From NCBI RefSeq assembly GCF_900129305.1, contig NZ_FQVB01000035.1, positions 1-43,202 of the forward strand: 43,202 nucleotides of DNA, given 5' to 3'. The notes below the pieces were generated by a model that was not told the origin of the DNA, did no database searches, and saw only the letters and a program-made list of their open reading frames with translations. How positions within the stretch are numbered: position 1 is the stretch's first letter; the number at the start of each line of letters is the position of its first letter. Positions 8,880-17,967 of the stretch are shown here, piece by piece. Position numbers and translations under genes: made by a program. Source of the DNA: Desulfacinum infernum DSM 9756 (lineage in GTDB: Bacteria > Desulfobacterota > Syntrophobacteria > Syntrophobacterales > DSM-9756).

Positions 8880-9336
8880 GGGGGCTGCAGCCGGGAGGGT
8901 CGTGCGGCCGGGGCCGGGACCTGGCGGCTCCCGGAAAGGGGAAAGACCGGGAGGGAATGGGCTCTGTCGGCATGCCTTCCGCCCGAGGCGAGGAGGGGCC
9001 CGGAGGCTGTGGGCCCACCGGTGGGGACCTGATGCGGTCCGGTGGCACTGCGGGGCAGGCGGCATCGGATCGAAACGGGATCGGAGATTCATGAAGGAGG
9101 CTGCCGGAACTCGCAGTGGCAGGGCCTTCGCAGGAGGTTTCATGACCCACGGAGGGGCGAAAAGAGATGGGTGGGCGTGCGGCAGCCAGGATCGGCGTGT
9201 GCATGGTTTCCAATAAGGGAAGGGGTATGTGAATTCTTTCTTGACAGGAGGGGGGGCTGCAGAGTAGCTACAGAATAGCTTGTAGACGATGTGATATTTC
9301 AGGTGCCCAACCTAAGACAGGCGGCAGGAGAGCGCA
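8880..9336. other. Intergenic region before CoA-transferase gene
   Basis: The 457 bases hold the second triple AGCT site (9241-9280) and a ribosome site just before 9337. The part from 8880 to 9230 is GC-rich and shows no supported gene, RNA or strong terminator. Confidence 0.5.
9241..9280 (+). promoter_or_regulatory. Triple 11-bp-spaced AGCT operator, copy 2, with TTGACA
   Basis: TTGACA at 9241-9246 precedes GGCT at 9255, AGCT at 9266 and AGCT at 9277, again an 11-bp period. The flanks GCTGCA, TAGCTA and TAGCTTG match the other copies. The upstream TTTCTTGACAGGAG is the same as in copy 1. It lies 57 bases before the CoA-transferase start, so it probably covers the promoter of the main catabolic operon. 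Confidence 0.75.
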
Positions 9337-10665
9337 ATGGAAAGATGGAAGAAGGTCCAAAGGGTCCCGACTCCGGCCCTTATCCCCCCCTACGGCCCCC
9401 TTGCTGGAATGAGGGTGTTGATGACCGGTAACGTGGTGGCGGCCCCATTTGCTGCCGGTGTCTTGGCAGAATATGGCGCGGAGGTCATCCATGTGGAGAG
9501 GCCGGGTGTGGGTGACCGTTACCGCGGCCAGGACCCAATGGTGACTTTCGACGAAAAGGAGCAGAGGTTCGTTCTGGCCTCCCCGGACACGCCCCGAGAC
9601 CGGAAAGTCAGCACGGGCTGGATCCAGGAGGCTCGCAATAAATTGAGTTTCACCTTGGAACTCAACATGCGCGTGCCGGAGGCTAAGGACATCTTTCTGT
9701 CGCTCATCAAAAACTGCGACGTATGGATAGAGAATTTGGTCTGGCTCGAAAAGCTGGGGCTCAGCGACGAAATGGCCCTGGAGGCCAATCCCCGCCTTGT
9801 CATCGCCCATATTAGCGGGTTCGGGCGCCCGCAGTTCGGAGGTGTTCCGGAGGAGTGCGATCGTCCTTCCTATGATCCCATCGGTCAGGCTGAGGGAGGG
9901 TATATGTTCCTGAATGGATATCCTGAACCCATGCCTCCCATGCCAGGCGCTTCCTTTATCAACGACTATATGACCGCGATGTTTTGTGTGAGCGGAATTC
10001 TTATGGCATATATTCATGCCCAAAAGACCGGAGAGGGACAAGTTGTCGATGTGTCCCAGGTCGAGTGCATGAGCAAATGTTTAAACGATACTTTTGTCAA
10101 TTACTTGACTCTCGGTGCCGTCAAGGAAAGGTACGGGACCAAATTGCCCATATCCCAGCCCGGGGACGTTTACAAAACCAAGGATGGCTATATATATCTC
10201 ATGGCCTTTGGTCCCGTCGTCTACAACAGAGCCCTCCAGGCCATGGGTATCGATTATCAGAAATACTCCCATGCAGAAGCGGGAGCCTCCAGCGAGGCTG
10301 TGAACTCGCCACTCGGCCGCGAGTTGGATGGCTTGATAAGGGCTTGGCTGGCGGAAAGAACCAGTGAGGAGGCCATGGCCCAGTTCAGAAAATACAAGGT
10401 ACCGTGTGGGATTCCTAGGAGTGTGGCCGATCTGGCCTCAAGCGAACACTACCGGAAGCGAGGGAACTTCGTGGAATACGAAGACCAGACCCTCGGGCGC
10501 AAGGTGAAGGCCTATGGATTCGCGCCCAAGATGAGCAAGACGAGACCGCAGGTATGGCGTGGGGCCCCTCGACTCGGCCAGGATACGGAGCGGGTTCTCA
10601 GGAAGATCCTTGGGTATGGGGACGCGGAGATAGAGGCGCTGAAGGGCAGGGGAATTATCGATTAA
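9337..10665 (+). CDS. CaiB/BaiF-type (class III) CoA transferase
   Basis: The enzyme moves CoA between carboxylic acids. The 442-residue protein starts its fold with LAGMRVLMTGNVVAAPFAAG and carries the family hallmarks YGAEVIHVERPGVGD, NPRLVIAHISGFG and GEGQVVDVSQ. The catalytic Asp is most likely D210 in FINDYMTAM, in the place of CaiB and FRC Asp169. Members act on carnitine, benzylsuccinate, phenyllactate or cinnamate-type acids; the specificity cannot be fixed here. GGAG sits about 9 bases before the ATG. It is the first gene of the catabolic series. A miniature repeat begins at its TAA stop. Likely role: activation of the acid made by the AOR, with a small acyl-CoA as donor. Confidence 0.9.
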   Translation: MERWKKVQRVPTPALIPPYGPLAGMRVLMTGNVVAAPFAAGVLAEYGAEVIHVERPGVGDRYRGQDPMVTFDEKEQRFVLASPDTPRDRKVSTGWIQEARNKLSFTLELNMRVPEAKDIFLSLIKNCDVWIENLVWLEKLGLSDEMALEANPRLVIAHISGFGRPQFGGVPEECDRPSYDPIGQAEGGYMFLNGYPEPMPPMPGASFINDYMTAMFCVSGILMAYIHAQKTGEGQVVDVSQVECMSKCLNDTFVNYLTLGAVKERYGTKLPISQPGDVYKTKDGYIYLMAFGPVVYNRALQAMGIDYQKYSHAEAGASSEAVNSPLGRELDGLIRAWLAERTSEEAMAQFRKYKVPCGIPRSVADLASSEHYRKRGNFVEYEDQTLGRKVKAYGFAPKMSKTRPQVWRGAPRLGQDTERVLRKILGYGDAEIEALKGRGIID

Positions 10666-10884
10666 GAGCCTGTCCGAGAATGTTTTTCCGGTTCGAGAGG
10701 CCGGCAATTTCCAATCACTTCGTAGCCGCAGGGCTTCTGCCCCCGCGGAAAGGGCCATCGTAACCCTTTGAAGCCGCAGGCCGGATGCGGTGGCCTATGC
10801 GACGACCGGGTATTCCTCCTCAGCCCTAAAGGGCTGCGCTACGAGAAAAGAGGTCGCCCGCGACGTTGCCGGATAGCCTCCTGG
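10666..10884 (+). repeat. Miniature repeat element, long form, copy 2
   Basis: The element begins TAAGAGCCTGTCCGAGAA, where TAA is the stop codon of the CoA-transferase gene, and ends CGGATAGCCTCCTGG. It contains GCAGGGCTTCTGCCCCCGC and the palindrome GCAGCCCTAAAGGGCTGC. It aligns over its length with the elements at 212 and 29719. The internal hairpins could end or weaken transcription between the CoA transferase and the next gene. Confidence 0.8.
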
Positions 10885-10993
10885 CTGGCGGAAGGTGCGC
10901 CGATACTTGGTGGCAGCCAAGACGGAAGCCCGCCTGGATGATGGGTGTGGACGGGATCGATAGGGAAGGAAAATACGGAGACGGAGGATGCCA

Positions 10994-13036
10994 ATGCATG
11001 GGGCGATGACAATCGGAGTGGTGGGCGCCGGGACGATGGGATCCGGAATCGCCCAGAAGCTTGCCCAGGAAGGTTTCAGGGTGGTGTTGGTGGACGTCGA
11101 AAGCCGATTTGTGGAACGCGGGATCGGGTTGATCCAATCGACCCTTCGTGAGGCGGTGAAGAGAAAGATTTTTGACGAAGGGCGGGTAGCGGAGATTCTG
11201 GGTCGCATTCACGGCACCGTTGACAAGTCGGCGCTGAAGAATGCGGATCTGGTGATTGAAGCGGTGTTCGAGGACGAACAGGTGAAGAAGGATCTCTTTC
11301 GGGAGCTCGATGCCATATGCGCCCCGCAAACGATCTTCGCCACCAATACATCCAGTTTCTATGTGAAGGATATGGCCGCAGTGACCTCGCGGCCCGACCG
11401 GTTCGTGGGAATGCACTACTTTTATCACCCTGCCAAGAACCGACTGCTGGAAGTGATTCCGCACGAGGGGACGAGTCGGGAGACGTTGCAGAAAGCTGTG
11501 GAAATCGGGCGGTTGCACGGGAAGGTGGTGATCGTGGTGAAAGATGTGTCGGGCTTCGCCGTCAATCGCTTCTTCTCTCCGCTGCTGACCGAGGCGGTCC
11601 AGGTGCTGAGCGAGGGGTGGGCGAACATTCCCACCATCGAGAAGGCGGCGAAGGAGGCCTTTGGAATCGGAATGGGGCCTTTCGAGCTGATGAACGTCAC
11701 CGGCATTCCCATCGCCGTCCACGCATCCACCACATTTGGAAGAGAGTTGGGCTCGCTTTATGGAACACCCAAGCTGCTGAGGGATCAGTTTGAGAGCGGC
11801 GAGCTCTGGGATCTGGAAGGCGATGTCGACGACACGAAGATCGAAGCCGTCCAAGACCGTTTGTATGGAGCGTGCCTCGGGGCCGCTGCGGCTTTGGTCA
11901 GCGAAGGGGTGGCGTCCATCGAGGACACGGATCGAGGGGCCAAGGTCGGGTTGAGGTGGAGCCGCGGGCCGTTCGAGATCATGAACGATATCGGCATCGA
12001 CAGGGCCTACCGGTTGGTACATGCCATGACCGAACGGTATCGGGACTTCGCCATGCCCGAGATCCTCGTGAGGCAAAGGGCGAACGGAGAGCCATTCCGG
12101 TTCAGATACGTGGATTACGAGGTGGAAGGCGAGGTGGCCTACATCACCATCAACCGTCCGGAAGCCCTGAACGCGTTGAACGAAGCCACCGTTTCTCAAC
12201 TGGCGGAATCTTTCGATCAGGCGGAAAAGGACCCTGGTGTTAACGCGGTGGTCATCCGGGGGGCGGGCAAGGCCTTTGTGGCGGGCGCGGATATCCGCTT
12301 CTTTATCCGCAAGATTCAGGAAGGTCGTATCGAGGACATAGTGAGCTTCACGCGTGCCGGCCACGATTTGTTGCTGCGGTTGGAGAACAGCCCCAAGCTG
12401 ACCATTGCGCAACTGGATGGTCTTTCCATGGGGGGAGGCAGTGAGCTGGCCTTGGCGTGCCAGGCGGTCGTGGCCACGCCTGCCGCGTCCATGTCCTTTC
12501 CCGAGACGGGAATCGGGATCTACCCGGGGCTTGGAGGAATGATTCGGACTGCCAGACGGATTGGTTTGGAGCTTGCCAAGTACTACGTCTTCACGGGGGA
12601 GACGATCTCGGCTCAGGATGCGCTCGATCTGGGCCTGGTGTCCAAGCTGGTGCCGCCGCACCAGGTGAACGAGAGTATCCGTGAACTCATTTCGGCCGGA
12701 AGGCCGAAGGACAAGTATGCAAAGAGAGACCTTCCGAAGCGTTTCCAGGAGCGTGCACGGTTGTGTTCAGCGGAGAACGTGCAGCGGATCCTGCAGGGGG
12801 ATCGGCCGGAGGGCGTAAGCGCTGAGCTGGCGGAGCGCTTCATGGGCCGAATCGCCAGGAAGGCGCCCCTGGCTGTCCAAAAGGCCAATGAACTGATGGA
12901 TGCCCAGATGGGGGTCGAGATCCCGAAAGCGATCGAGATGGAGCTTGAGGCGCTGCCGTACATGTTTGGGACCAAGGATGCTCTCATCGGGTTGTCGTCC
13001 GTGGGGGCTGCGCCTCCGCGCTTCCTGGGCGAGTGA
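10994..13036 (+). CDS. Fused 3-hydroxyacyl-CoA dehydrogenase / enoyl-CoA hydratase
   Basis: This is a bifunctional beta-oxidation enzyme of 680 aa. The N-terminal dehydrogenase has the NAD site GVVGAGTMGSGIAQ. Its catalytic set is TNTSS (Ser), GMHYFYHPAKNRLLEVI (His and Glu) and GFAVNRF (Asn). The C-terminal hydratase starts near residue 370 with ITINRPEALNALN and has both catalytic glutamates, E484 (GGSELALA) and E504 (FPETGIG), 20 residues apart as in rat hydratase. The order dehydrogenase-hydratase is the reverse of FadB and is like the fused crotonase enzymes of archaea and other anaerobes. GGAGG at 10983-10987 is 6 bases from the ATG at 10994; an ATG at 10988 is too close. The chain FYHPAKNR differs from the usual FFNP, so the substrate may be unusual. 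Confidence 0.92.
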   Translation: MHGAMTIGVVGAGTMGSGIAQKLAQEGFRVVLVDVESRFVERGIGLIQSTLREAVKRKIFDEGRVAEILGRIHGTVDKSALKNADLVIEAVFEDEQVKKDLFRELDAICAPQTIFATNTSSFYVKDMAAVTSRPDRFVGMHYFYHPAKNRLLEVIPHEGTSRETLQKAVEIGRLHGKVVIVVKDVSGFAVNRFFSPLLTEAVQVLSEGWANIPTIEKAAKEAFGIGMGPFELMNVTGIPIAVHASTTFGRELGSLYGTPKLLRDQFESGELWDLEGDVDDTKIEAVQDRLYGACLGAAAALVSEGVASIEDTDRGAKVGLRWSRGPFEIMNDIGIDRAYRLVHAMTERYRDFAMPEILVRQRANGEPFRFRYVDYEVEGEVAYITINRPEALNALNEATVSQLAESFDQAEKDPGVNAVVIRGAGKAFVAGADIRFFIRKIQEGRIEDIVSFTRAGHDLLLRLENSPKLTIAQLDGLSMGGGSELALACQAVVATPAASMSFPETGIGIYPGLGGMIRTARRIGLELAKYYVFTGETISAQDALDLGLVSKLVPPHQVNESIRELISAGRPKDKYAKRDLPKRFQERARLCSAENVQRILQGDRPEGVSAELAERFMGRIARKAPLAVQKANELMDAQMGVEIPKAIEMELEALPYMFGTKDALIGLSSVGAAPPRFLGE

Positions 13037-13098
13037 GCGGAGACGGGGACAGGAACCAGGAACAGGGTCATTACCTTTGAAAGAAGGGGAAGGCAGCG

Positions 13099-14295
13099 AT
13101 GTTGACCAAGGCGTACATACCATACGGGGGATATTACTCCTCACCGTTTTGCAAATGGCAGGGAAGTCTGGCCAACGAGAATGCCATTGAGCTGGGGGCG
13201 CGAACGGCCCGTCAATGGTTGGAACGGAAGGGCTGGGAGGGTGCGCCCTTTGACTACCTCTATCTGGGGATCACGGTCGGGCAGCAGAGGGTCTTTTACG
13301 GGAGCACATGGGCCGCGGCCATGATGGGCGTGAGGGTCCCTGGGATGACCGTCATGCAGGCGTGCTCCACGGCCACCACTTGTGTCTTTAATGCGGCCAT
13401 GAGCATCGAGCAGGGCCTGCTTTTAAGCCCCCTTTGCCTTCTGGTCGACCGGTGTTCCAACGGGCCGCACACCATCTGGCCGAACCCGCTGGGGCCGGGC
13501 GGGGAGGTGATCTCGGAGAACTGGAACATGGACAATATGAACGGGGATCCGGCCACAGGCCATCCCATGGTCGTCACCGCCGAGAATGTTGCCAGGGAGG
13601 CGGGCTTCACAAGGGAAGAGGCGGACGAACTGGCGATTCTCCGCTATGAGCAGTATGTGGCGGCTCTCAAGGACGATCGGGCTTTTCAGAAACGTTACAT
13701 GGTCCCCGTGGAGGCCAGAGTTGGTCGGAAGCAGATGGTCCGTGTGGAAGCGGACGAGGGTGTGACTCCCTGCACCGCCGAGGGGCTGCAGAGGCTGAAG
13801 CCTGTTGTCGCGGAAGGCATTCACACCTTCGGATCCCAGACGCACCCGGCGGACGGTAATGCCGCGTTGCTGGTGACGACGAAAGAACGGGCGGCCGAGC
13901 TGAGTGCTGATCCTTCGGTGTCCATCCGCGTGGTCTCCTACGGTTTCGCCCGCACGCGGCCCGCGTTCATGCCGGCCGCACCGGTGCCCGCAGCCCGTAT
14001 GGCCTTGGAGCGGGCGGGAATTGGGATCAAGGACGTGACGGTCATCAAGACGCACAACCCCTTTGCTGCAAACGATCTGTATTTTGCCAAGGAGCTGGGA
14101 GTCGGGTGGGCCGAATTCAACAATTTCGGTTCATCGATGATCTTCGGCCATCCCCAGGCTCCCACCGTGGCCCGGCTGCTCATCGAGGGAATCGAGGAGG
14201 CGGTGTTGAGAGGAGGAGGCCATGTTCTCGTGGCAGGGTGTGCGGCGGGTGACACGGGAGCGGCGCTGGTCCTGAAAGTGGACACTGCCGCTTGA
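13099..14295 (+). CDS. Thiolase-family acyl-CoA acyltransferase with altered NEAF motif
   Basis: The 398-residue protein follows the fused dehydrogenase after about 60 bases and would cleave a 3-oxoacyl-CoA. The nucleophilic Cys is in MQACSTATTC, the catalytic His in FGHPQAPT (usually GHPxGxTG) and the second Cys in VAGCAAGDTGAA (usually CxGGG). The usual NEAF is replaced by THNPFAAND, so His and Asn stand in its place. The N-terminus is also unusual, starting LTKAYIPYGGYYSSPFCKW. The sequence clearly belongs to thiolases, but these changes suggest a specialised branch, possibly for an aromatic or branched 3-oxoacyl-CoA. GGGGAAGG-type ribosome site lies before the ATG. Reaction direction is inferred from the neighbours. 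Confidence 0.85.
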   Translation: MLTKAYIPYGGYYSSPFCKWQGSLANENAIELGARTARQWLERKGWEGAPFDYLYLGITVGQQRVFYGSTWAAAMMGVRVPGMTVMQACSTATTCVFNAAMSIEQGLLLSPLCLLVDRCSNGPHTIWPNPLGPGGEVISENWNMDNMNGDPATGHPMVVTAENVAREAGFTREEADELAILRYEQYVAALKDDRAFQKRYMVPVEARVGRKQMVRVEADEGVTPCTAEGLQRLKPVVAEGIHTFGSQTHPADGNAALLVTTKERAAELSADPSVSIRVVSYGFARTRPAFMPAAPVPAARMALERAGIGIKDVTVIKTHNPFAANDLYFAKELGVGWAEFNNFGSSMIFGHPQAPTVARLLIEGIEEAVLRGGGHVLVAGCAAGDTGAALVLKVDTAA

Positions 14296-14581
14296 GCCAC
14301 CAAGGGTTTTGAGTGGAGACGGCCTGAAGCGGGGTCGGAAAGAGGGCCCGCAGGCAGTTCTCGGGAACAAGTGGGTCCATGTCCCGTTCATTATCGTGTT
14401 CTCAATGCTGAGCCTGGCCTCGTGCGGAAGCTGAGATGGAACCGTTGTTGCTGTTTCGAGCCCCAGGTGTCGATCCCGTGAGTCCGCGAAAGAGCGGGCG
14501 ATTGATTCGGGGCGTGCGCTACACAGATCGGCGGGTCCCCAAGTAGGGTGCCGGCCATAGCAAGCGATCAGGAGGAAACCG

Positions 14582-15676
14582 ATGAAGATTCGAGCTGCAA
14601 CGGTCAACGAAGCCGGGGGAGATTTCATCATTCGCGAACTGGAGATGGAAGAGCCGCGCGAGTCGGAAGTGGTGGTTCGCATCGTTGGCGCGGGTATCTG
14701 CCACACGGATCTGGTGGCCAGGGACCAGCATCTACCCATTCCGTTGCCGGCCGTATTCGGTCATGAGGGTGCCGGCGTTGTGGAAAAGGTCGGATCCAAA
14801 GTCACCAAGGTGGAACCCGGGGATCACGTGGTTCTGGCCTGGGGGGCCTGCGGCCAGTGTCCATCGTGCCTGTCCGGGCGCGATCCATACTGCCACAATT
14901 TCTTTCTTTACAACTTTCATGGTGCTCGGCCGGATGGAACAGTGACTCTAAAGGACGAGCACGGAGTCGTGCACGGGTCCTTCTTCGGTCAATCGAGCTT
15001 TGCCAGCCACGCGCTGGCGGACCAGCGCAACGTGGTTAAGGTTCCCAAGGATGTGCCTCTCGATGTCCTGGCTCCCTTGGGTTGCGGGGTCATGACCGGT
15101 GCCGGTGCCGTGATCAATTCCCTCAAGGTGCGACCAGGCTCGACCATAGCCGTTTTCGGGATTGGAACGGTGGGAATGAGTGCTGTAGCCGCGGCAAAAC
15201 TGGTTGGCTGCACCACGATCATCGCCGTGGATGTGCAGGAAGGACGACTGAAAAAGGCCATGGAGTTGGGTGCGACGCACGTGGTCCATGCGGGGCACGC
15301 GGATCCGGTCCAAGCCGTTTTGGATATCACCGGTGGGGGCGTCCAGTACAGCCTGGAATGCGTCGGAAACCCCGCGGTACTTCGCCAGGCCACGGACTGT
15401 CTGGCCATGCCAGGTGTGTGCGGACTGGTTGGAGTTACGGCGCCCGGTACCGAGGTGGTGCTCGACATGGATCGGATCATGAACGGGCGCGCTGTCCAGG
15501 GAATCATCGAAGGCGATGCCATCCCCGAACTGTTCATCCCGCAACTCATCGAACTCTACAAACAGGGTCGCTTCCCCTTCGATCAGTTGATCACGAAGTA
15601 CCCGTTCGAGGAAATCAACCGTGCCGTGCACGACATGGAGAGTGGGGCGGTGGTCAAACCGGTACTCACGCCCTAA
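14582..15676 (+). CDS. Zinc-dependent aryl/benzyl alcohol dehydrogenase-like enzyme
   Basis: This 364-residue medium-chain dehydrogenase oxidises an alcohol to an aldehyde with NAD. The catalytic zinc ligands are in GICHTDL, FGHEGAGVVE and GCGVMTGAGAV. The structural zinc uses ACGQCPSCLSGRDPYC. The cofactor fold has GIGTVG and ends its second strand with Asp (IIAVDVQ), which favours NAD over NADP. The motifs FFGQSSFASHAL and LECVGNPAVLRQA are typical of the benzyl alcohol dehydrogenase (XylB, AreB) branch. AGGAGGAAACC precedes the ATG. The TAA stop is shared with the end of a miniature repeat. A paralogue of the same length is at 41513. In context it would feed an aldehyde to the AOR that follows. 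Confidence 0.9.
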   Translation: MKIRAATVNEAGGDFIIRELEMEEPRESEVVVRIVGAGICHTDLVARDQHLPIPLPAVFGHEGAGVVEKVGSKVTKVEPGDHVVLAWGACGQCPSCLSGRDPYCHNFFLYNFHGARPDGTVTLKDEHGVVHGSFFGQSSFASHALADQRNVVKVPKDVPLDVLAPLGCGVMTGAGAVINSLKVRPGSTIAVFGIGTVGMSAVAAAKLVGCTTIIAVDVQEGRLKKAMELGATHVVHAGHADPVQAVLDITGGGVQYSLECVGNPAVLRQATDCLAMPGVCGLVGVTAPGTEVVLDMDRIMNGRAVQGIIEGDAIPELFIPQLIELYKQGRFPFDQLITKYPFEEINRAVHDMESGAVVKPVLTP

Positions 15677-15872
15677 GAGTTGTCCGAGAAGGGATTTTCG
15701 CTGCCAGAGCCGAGGGATTTCCAGTCTGCTCGCCGGCGCGGGGCTTCAGCCCCGCGGAAAGGGATGCTCGTAATCCCATGAGGGAGCAGGCAATCCCCGA
15801 AGGCTTCCTCGAGGTTCGGGGATTCTTTCGCAGCTACGAGAATAGCGGGTTCCCCTGGAGTTTTCGGACTAG
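15677..15872 (+). repeat. Miniature repeat element, diverged copy abutting ADH stop
   Basis: The left end AGAGTTGTCCGAGAA directly follows the TAA of the alcohol dehydrogenase. The palindrome GCGGGGCTTCAGCCCCGC is kept near 15738. The middle differs from the other long-form copies. The right end TTTTCGGACTAGG runs into the next, shorter element, so the two appear tandem or nested. No gene is seen in it. Confidence 0.6.
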
Positions 15873-16017
15873 GAGCTTGTCCGGGAACCCCCCCAACTGT
15901 CACTCCCGCGCAAGCGGGAGTCCATAAGTTGCCGAAAAACCTGGATTCCCGCTTTCGCGGGGATGGCGGATGGGCGATGGAAGGGGCAAATGAGCCATTT
16001 TTAGACAGCTTCCTAGG
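15869..16017 (+). repeat. Miniature repeat element, short form, copy 1
   Basis: This 149-bp unit begins CTAGGAGCTTGTCC and ends GACAGCTTCCTAG, which are inverted repeats of each other. Inside are the hairpins CTCCCGCGCAAGCGGGAG and CCCGCTTTCGCGGGG. The reverse complement of 39933-40079 matches along the whole length. The ends match those of the long-form elements, so both forms could be moved by the same transposase, which is not encoded in this window. Confidence 0.75.
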
Positions 16018-16045
16018 CTGCCGACCCTGTCAAAGGAGAAGCTCA

Positions 16046-17776
16046 ATGAGATTCATACGCATCGACATGAAAGAGCGGTCAATCCGTGAGGACGCCGTTC
16101 CCCCTGAGTACCAAGGTCTCGGTGGGCGAGGTTTGATAGCGGCCTGCCTCAACCGTGAAGTGCCTCCCCGGTGCCACGCTTTAGGGAGCGAAAACAAGCT
16201 GGTCATCAGTCCGGGAATCCTCAGCGGAACTCCATTCGTGAACACGAGCCGACTGTCGTTGGGTGCCAAGAGTCCTCTTACCGGAGGGATCAAGGAAAGC
16301 AACGTGGGAGGGACGCCGGCGGACCTTCTGGGACGTCATGGGGTCCAAGCGCTGGTCGTGGAGGGCAGGCCGGAGAGTGGATCCTGGATGTTGCTACACA
16401 TCGACAGATCCGGGCAGGTCGCCCTGAGAGAGTGCGACCATCTTGCGGGTATGGGAACTTACGAGACGGCATCCACATTGAAATCCGAATATGGGGAGGA
16501 TTGCACGGTCCTTTGCATCGGTCCCGCCGGCGAGCGGTTGTACGCCATAGCTTCTGTACAGGCTACGGATACCGATGGGCGGCCTTGTCGGGCGGCAGGC
16601 CGCGGCGGCATGGGGGCGGTGATGGGATCGAAAGGGCTGAAAGCTGTTGTCATTGAGCCTCCGGATGAGGATCGGGTCCAGATCGCCGACCCGGGAGGCT
16701 TCCGGAAGGCGGTGGCGGAAGTGGTTCGGATCATCAAGAGCGACCCGATGAACTCCGAGGTGATGCCGGAGTTGGGCACCGCCGCGCTGGTGGCGCCCGT
16801 GAATGCCATGGGGGCGTTCCCCTGTTACAACGCACGCAAAGGGGTCTTTGAGGGTTGGGAAAAGATCAGCGGGGAGGCCCTTGCGGAGTTGCTTAAGAAG
16901 CGCGGAGGTAAGCCGCGCCACACAGGGTGCTCCCGATGCATCATCCACTGCTCCAACGAGTTTGTGGACGAATCGGGCGCGTATGTCACGAGCTCTCTGG
17001 AGTACGAGACCATTTGGGCCATGGGGGGCATGTTAGGCGTTGATGATCTGGACACTATCGCCCGTCTGGATTTCATGTGCGACGACTTGGGCGTGGACAC
17101 CATGAACGCGGGGGTAGGTATGGCCGTGGCCATGGACTCCGGCCATGCGCCCTTCGGCGATCGTGAAGCCGTCTTTCGGATGATGGAAGACATGGCTCGC
17201 GGCACGGGGTTGGGACCCGTTCTGGGGGCTGGGCCCGTGGCGGTGGGACGCCATTTCAACAACCCACGGGTCCCCGCGGTAAAGGGGCAGAGCATTGCTG
17301 CCTACGACCCGCGGGCGATGTTGGGACAGGGGGTCACCTATGCGACTTCCCCCATGGGGGCGGACCATACGGCAGGAAACATGGTGGGTGCCTACCTGAC
17401 CAACCAGCTCAACCCCAGGGACAAGGCCGGCCAGGTGGAGGTTTCTCGGGAGTTGCAGATCGCTTTTGCAGCCTTCGATACCCTGGGATTGTGCTTTATC
17501 GCCGCCGTCTCGTTCTTGAAACCCGATTCGTGTGCAAGTTTCGCCAAGGCTGTGGGCGCCAAGATGGGATGCGAGTTTGGGGTCGAGGACTTCAGGCAAA
17601 TGGGGATGAGCGTTCTGCGCGCGGAGCGGGAATTCAACCGCCGGGCCGGCTTGCTGAGCAGGGATGACCGCTTGCCCAAGTTTTTTTACGAAGAGCCGCT
17701 GCCTCCAACGAACGCGGTGTTCACTCTCAGCGACCAAGAGCTGGACAGCGTCTTCGAAGAGCTCAACGAGAGCTGA
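16046..17776 (+). CDS. Aldehyde:ferredoxin oxidoreductase family protein (tungsten/molybdenum)
   Basis: The 576-residue enzyme would oxidise an aldehyde to an acid, or reduce an acid, with ferredoxin and a bis-pterin tungsten or molybdenum centre. The pterin-binding N-terminal domain has GLGGRGLIAACL, SRLSLGAKSPLTGGIKESNV and RGGMGAVMGSKGLKAVV. The 4Fe4S cluster ligands are C295, C298 and C302 (TGCSRCIIHC) and C483 (DTLGLCF). Length is slightly below the usual 600-620. AAAGGAG lies about 8 bases before the ATG at 16046; a longer frame upstream runs through the repeat and is not credible. A MoaD-like gene follows. Its position after an aryl-alcohol-type dehydrogenase suggests an aromatic aldehyde as substrate; that is inference. 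Confidence 0.93.
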   Translation: MRFIRIDMKERSIREDAVPPEYQGLGGRGLIAACLNREVPPRCHALGSENKLVISPGILSGTPFVNTSRLSLGAKSPLTGGIKESNVGGTPADLLGRHGVQALVVEGRPESGSWMLLHIDRSGQVALRECDHLAGMGTYETASTLKSEYGEDCTVLCIGPAGERLYAIASVQATDTDGRPCRAAGRGGMGAVMGSKGLKAVVIEPPDEDRVQIADPGGFRKAVAEVVRIIKSDPMNSEVMPELGTAALVAPVNAMGAFPCYNARKGVFEGWEKISGEALAELLKKRGGKPRHTGCSRCIIHCSNEFVDESGAYVTSSLEYETIWAMGGMLGVDDLDTIARLDFMCDDLGVDTMNAGVGMAVAMDSGHAPFGDREAVFRMMEDMARGTGLGPVLGAGPVAVGRHFNNPRVPAVKGQSIAAYDPRAMLGQGVTYATSPMGADHTAGNMVGAYLTNQLNPRDKAGQVEVSRELQIAFAAFDTLGLCFIAAVSFLKPDSCASFAKAVGAKMGCEFGVEDFRQMGMSVLRAEREFNRRAGLLSRDDRLPKFFYEEPLPPTNAVFTLSDQELDSVFEELNES

Positions 17777-17789
17777 CGTCCCAACAATA

Positions 17790-17814
17790 GGCTCCCGCCT
17801 TTTGGGTGGGAGCC
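17790..17814 (+). terminator. Hairpin after AOR gene
   Basis: GGCTCCCGCC and GGGTGGGAGCC pair with one wobble or mismatch around a T-rich loop, 14 bases after the AOR stop. There is no T run on the 3' side, so it may act as an attenuator or an mRNA end-protecting hairpin rather than an intrinsic terminator. Confidence 0.4.
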
Positions 17815-17967
17815 CACGGTGCGCTTGGGCTGTCGTACCCCGGTTTGCACGGCGGCTCAAAAAAAAGGGGAGGCCGTCGGCTTGGAGGGCCCTGCCTAGG
17901 GTGATGATTGGGCCGTGGTGTCGTGCGGCTGCCGGGACCGGGCCTGAATGAGGACTGCGGGGCACCC

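Noticed and set aside
9200-9336. Sigma-54 -24/-12 promoter near the CoA-transferase gene
   Set aside because: No TGGCAC-N5-TTGC-like pair was found on reading the region, or near the other two operator copies.
10683-10705. tRNA-like GGTTCGAG segment
   Set aside because: It lies inside a miniature repeat and has no acceptor stem, anticodon arm or CCA context.
10826-12661. Long minus-strand open frame opposite the fused dehydrogenase/hydratase
   Set aside because: It is antisense to a gene with full catalytic motifs, has no family pattern and arises from GC-rich codon use.
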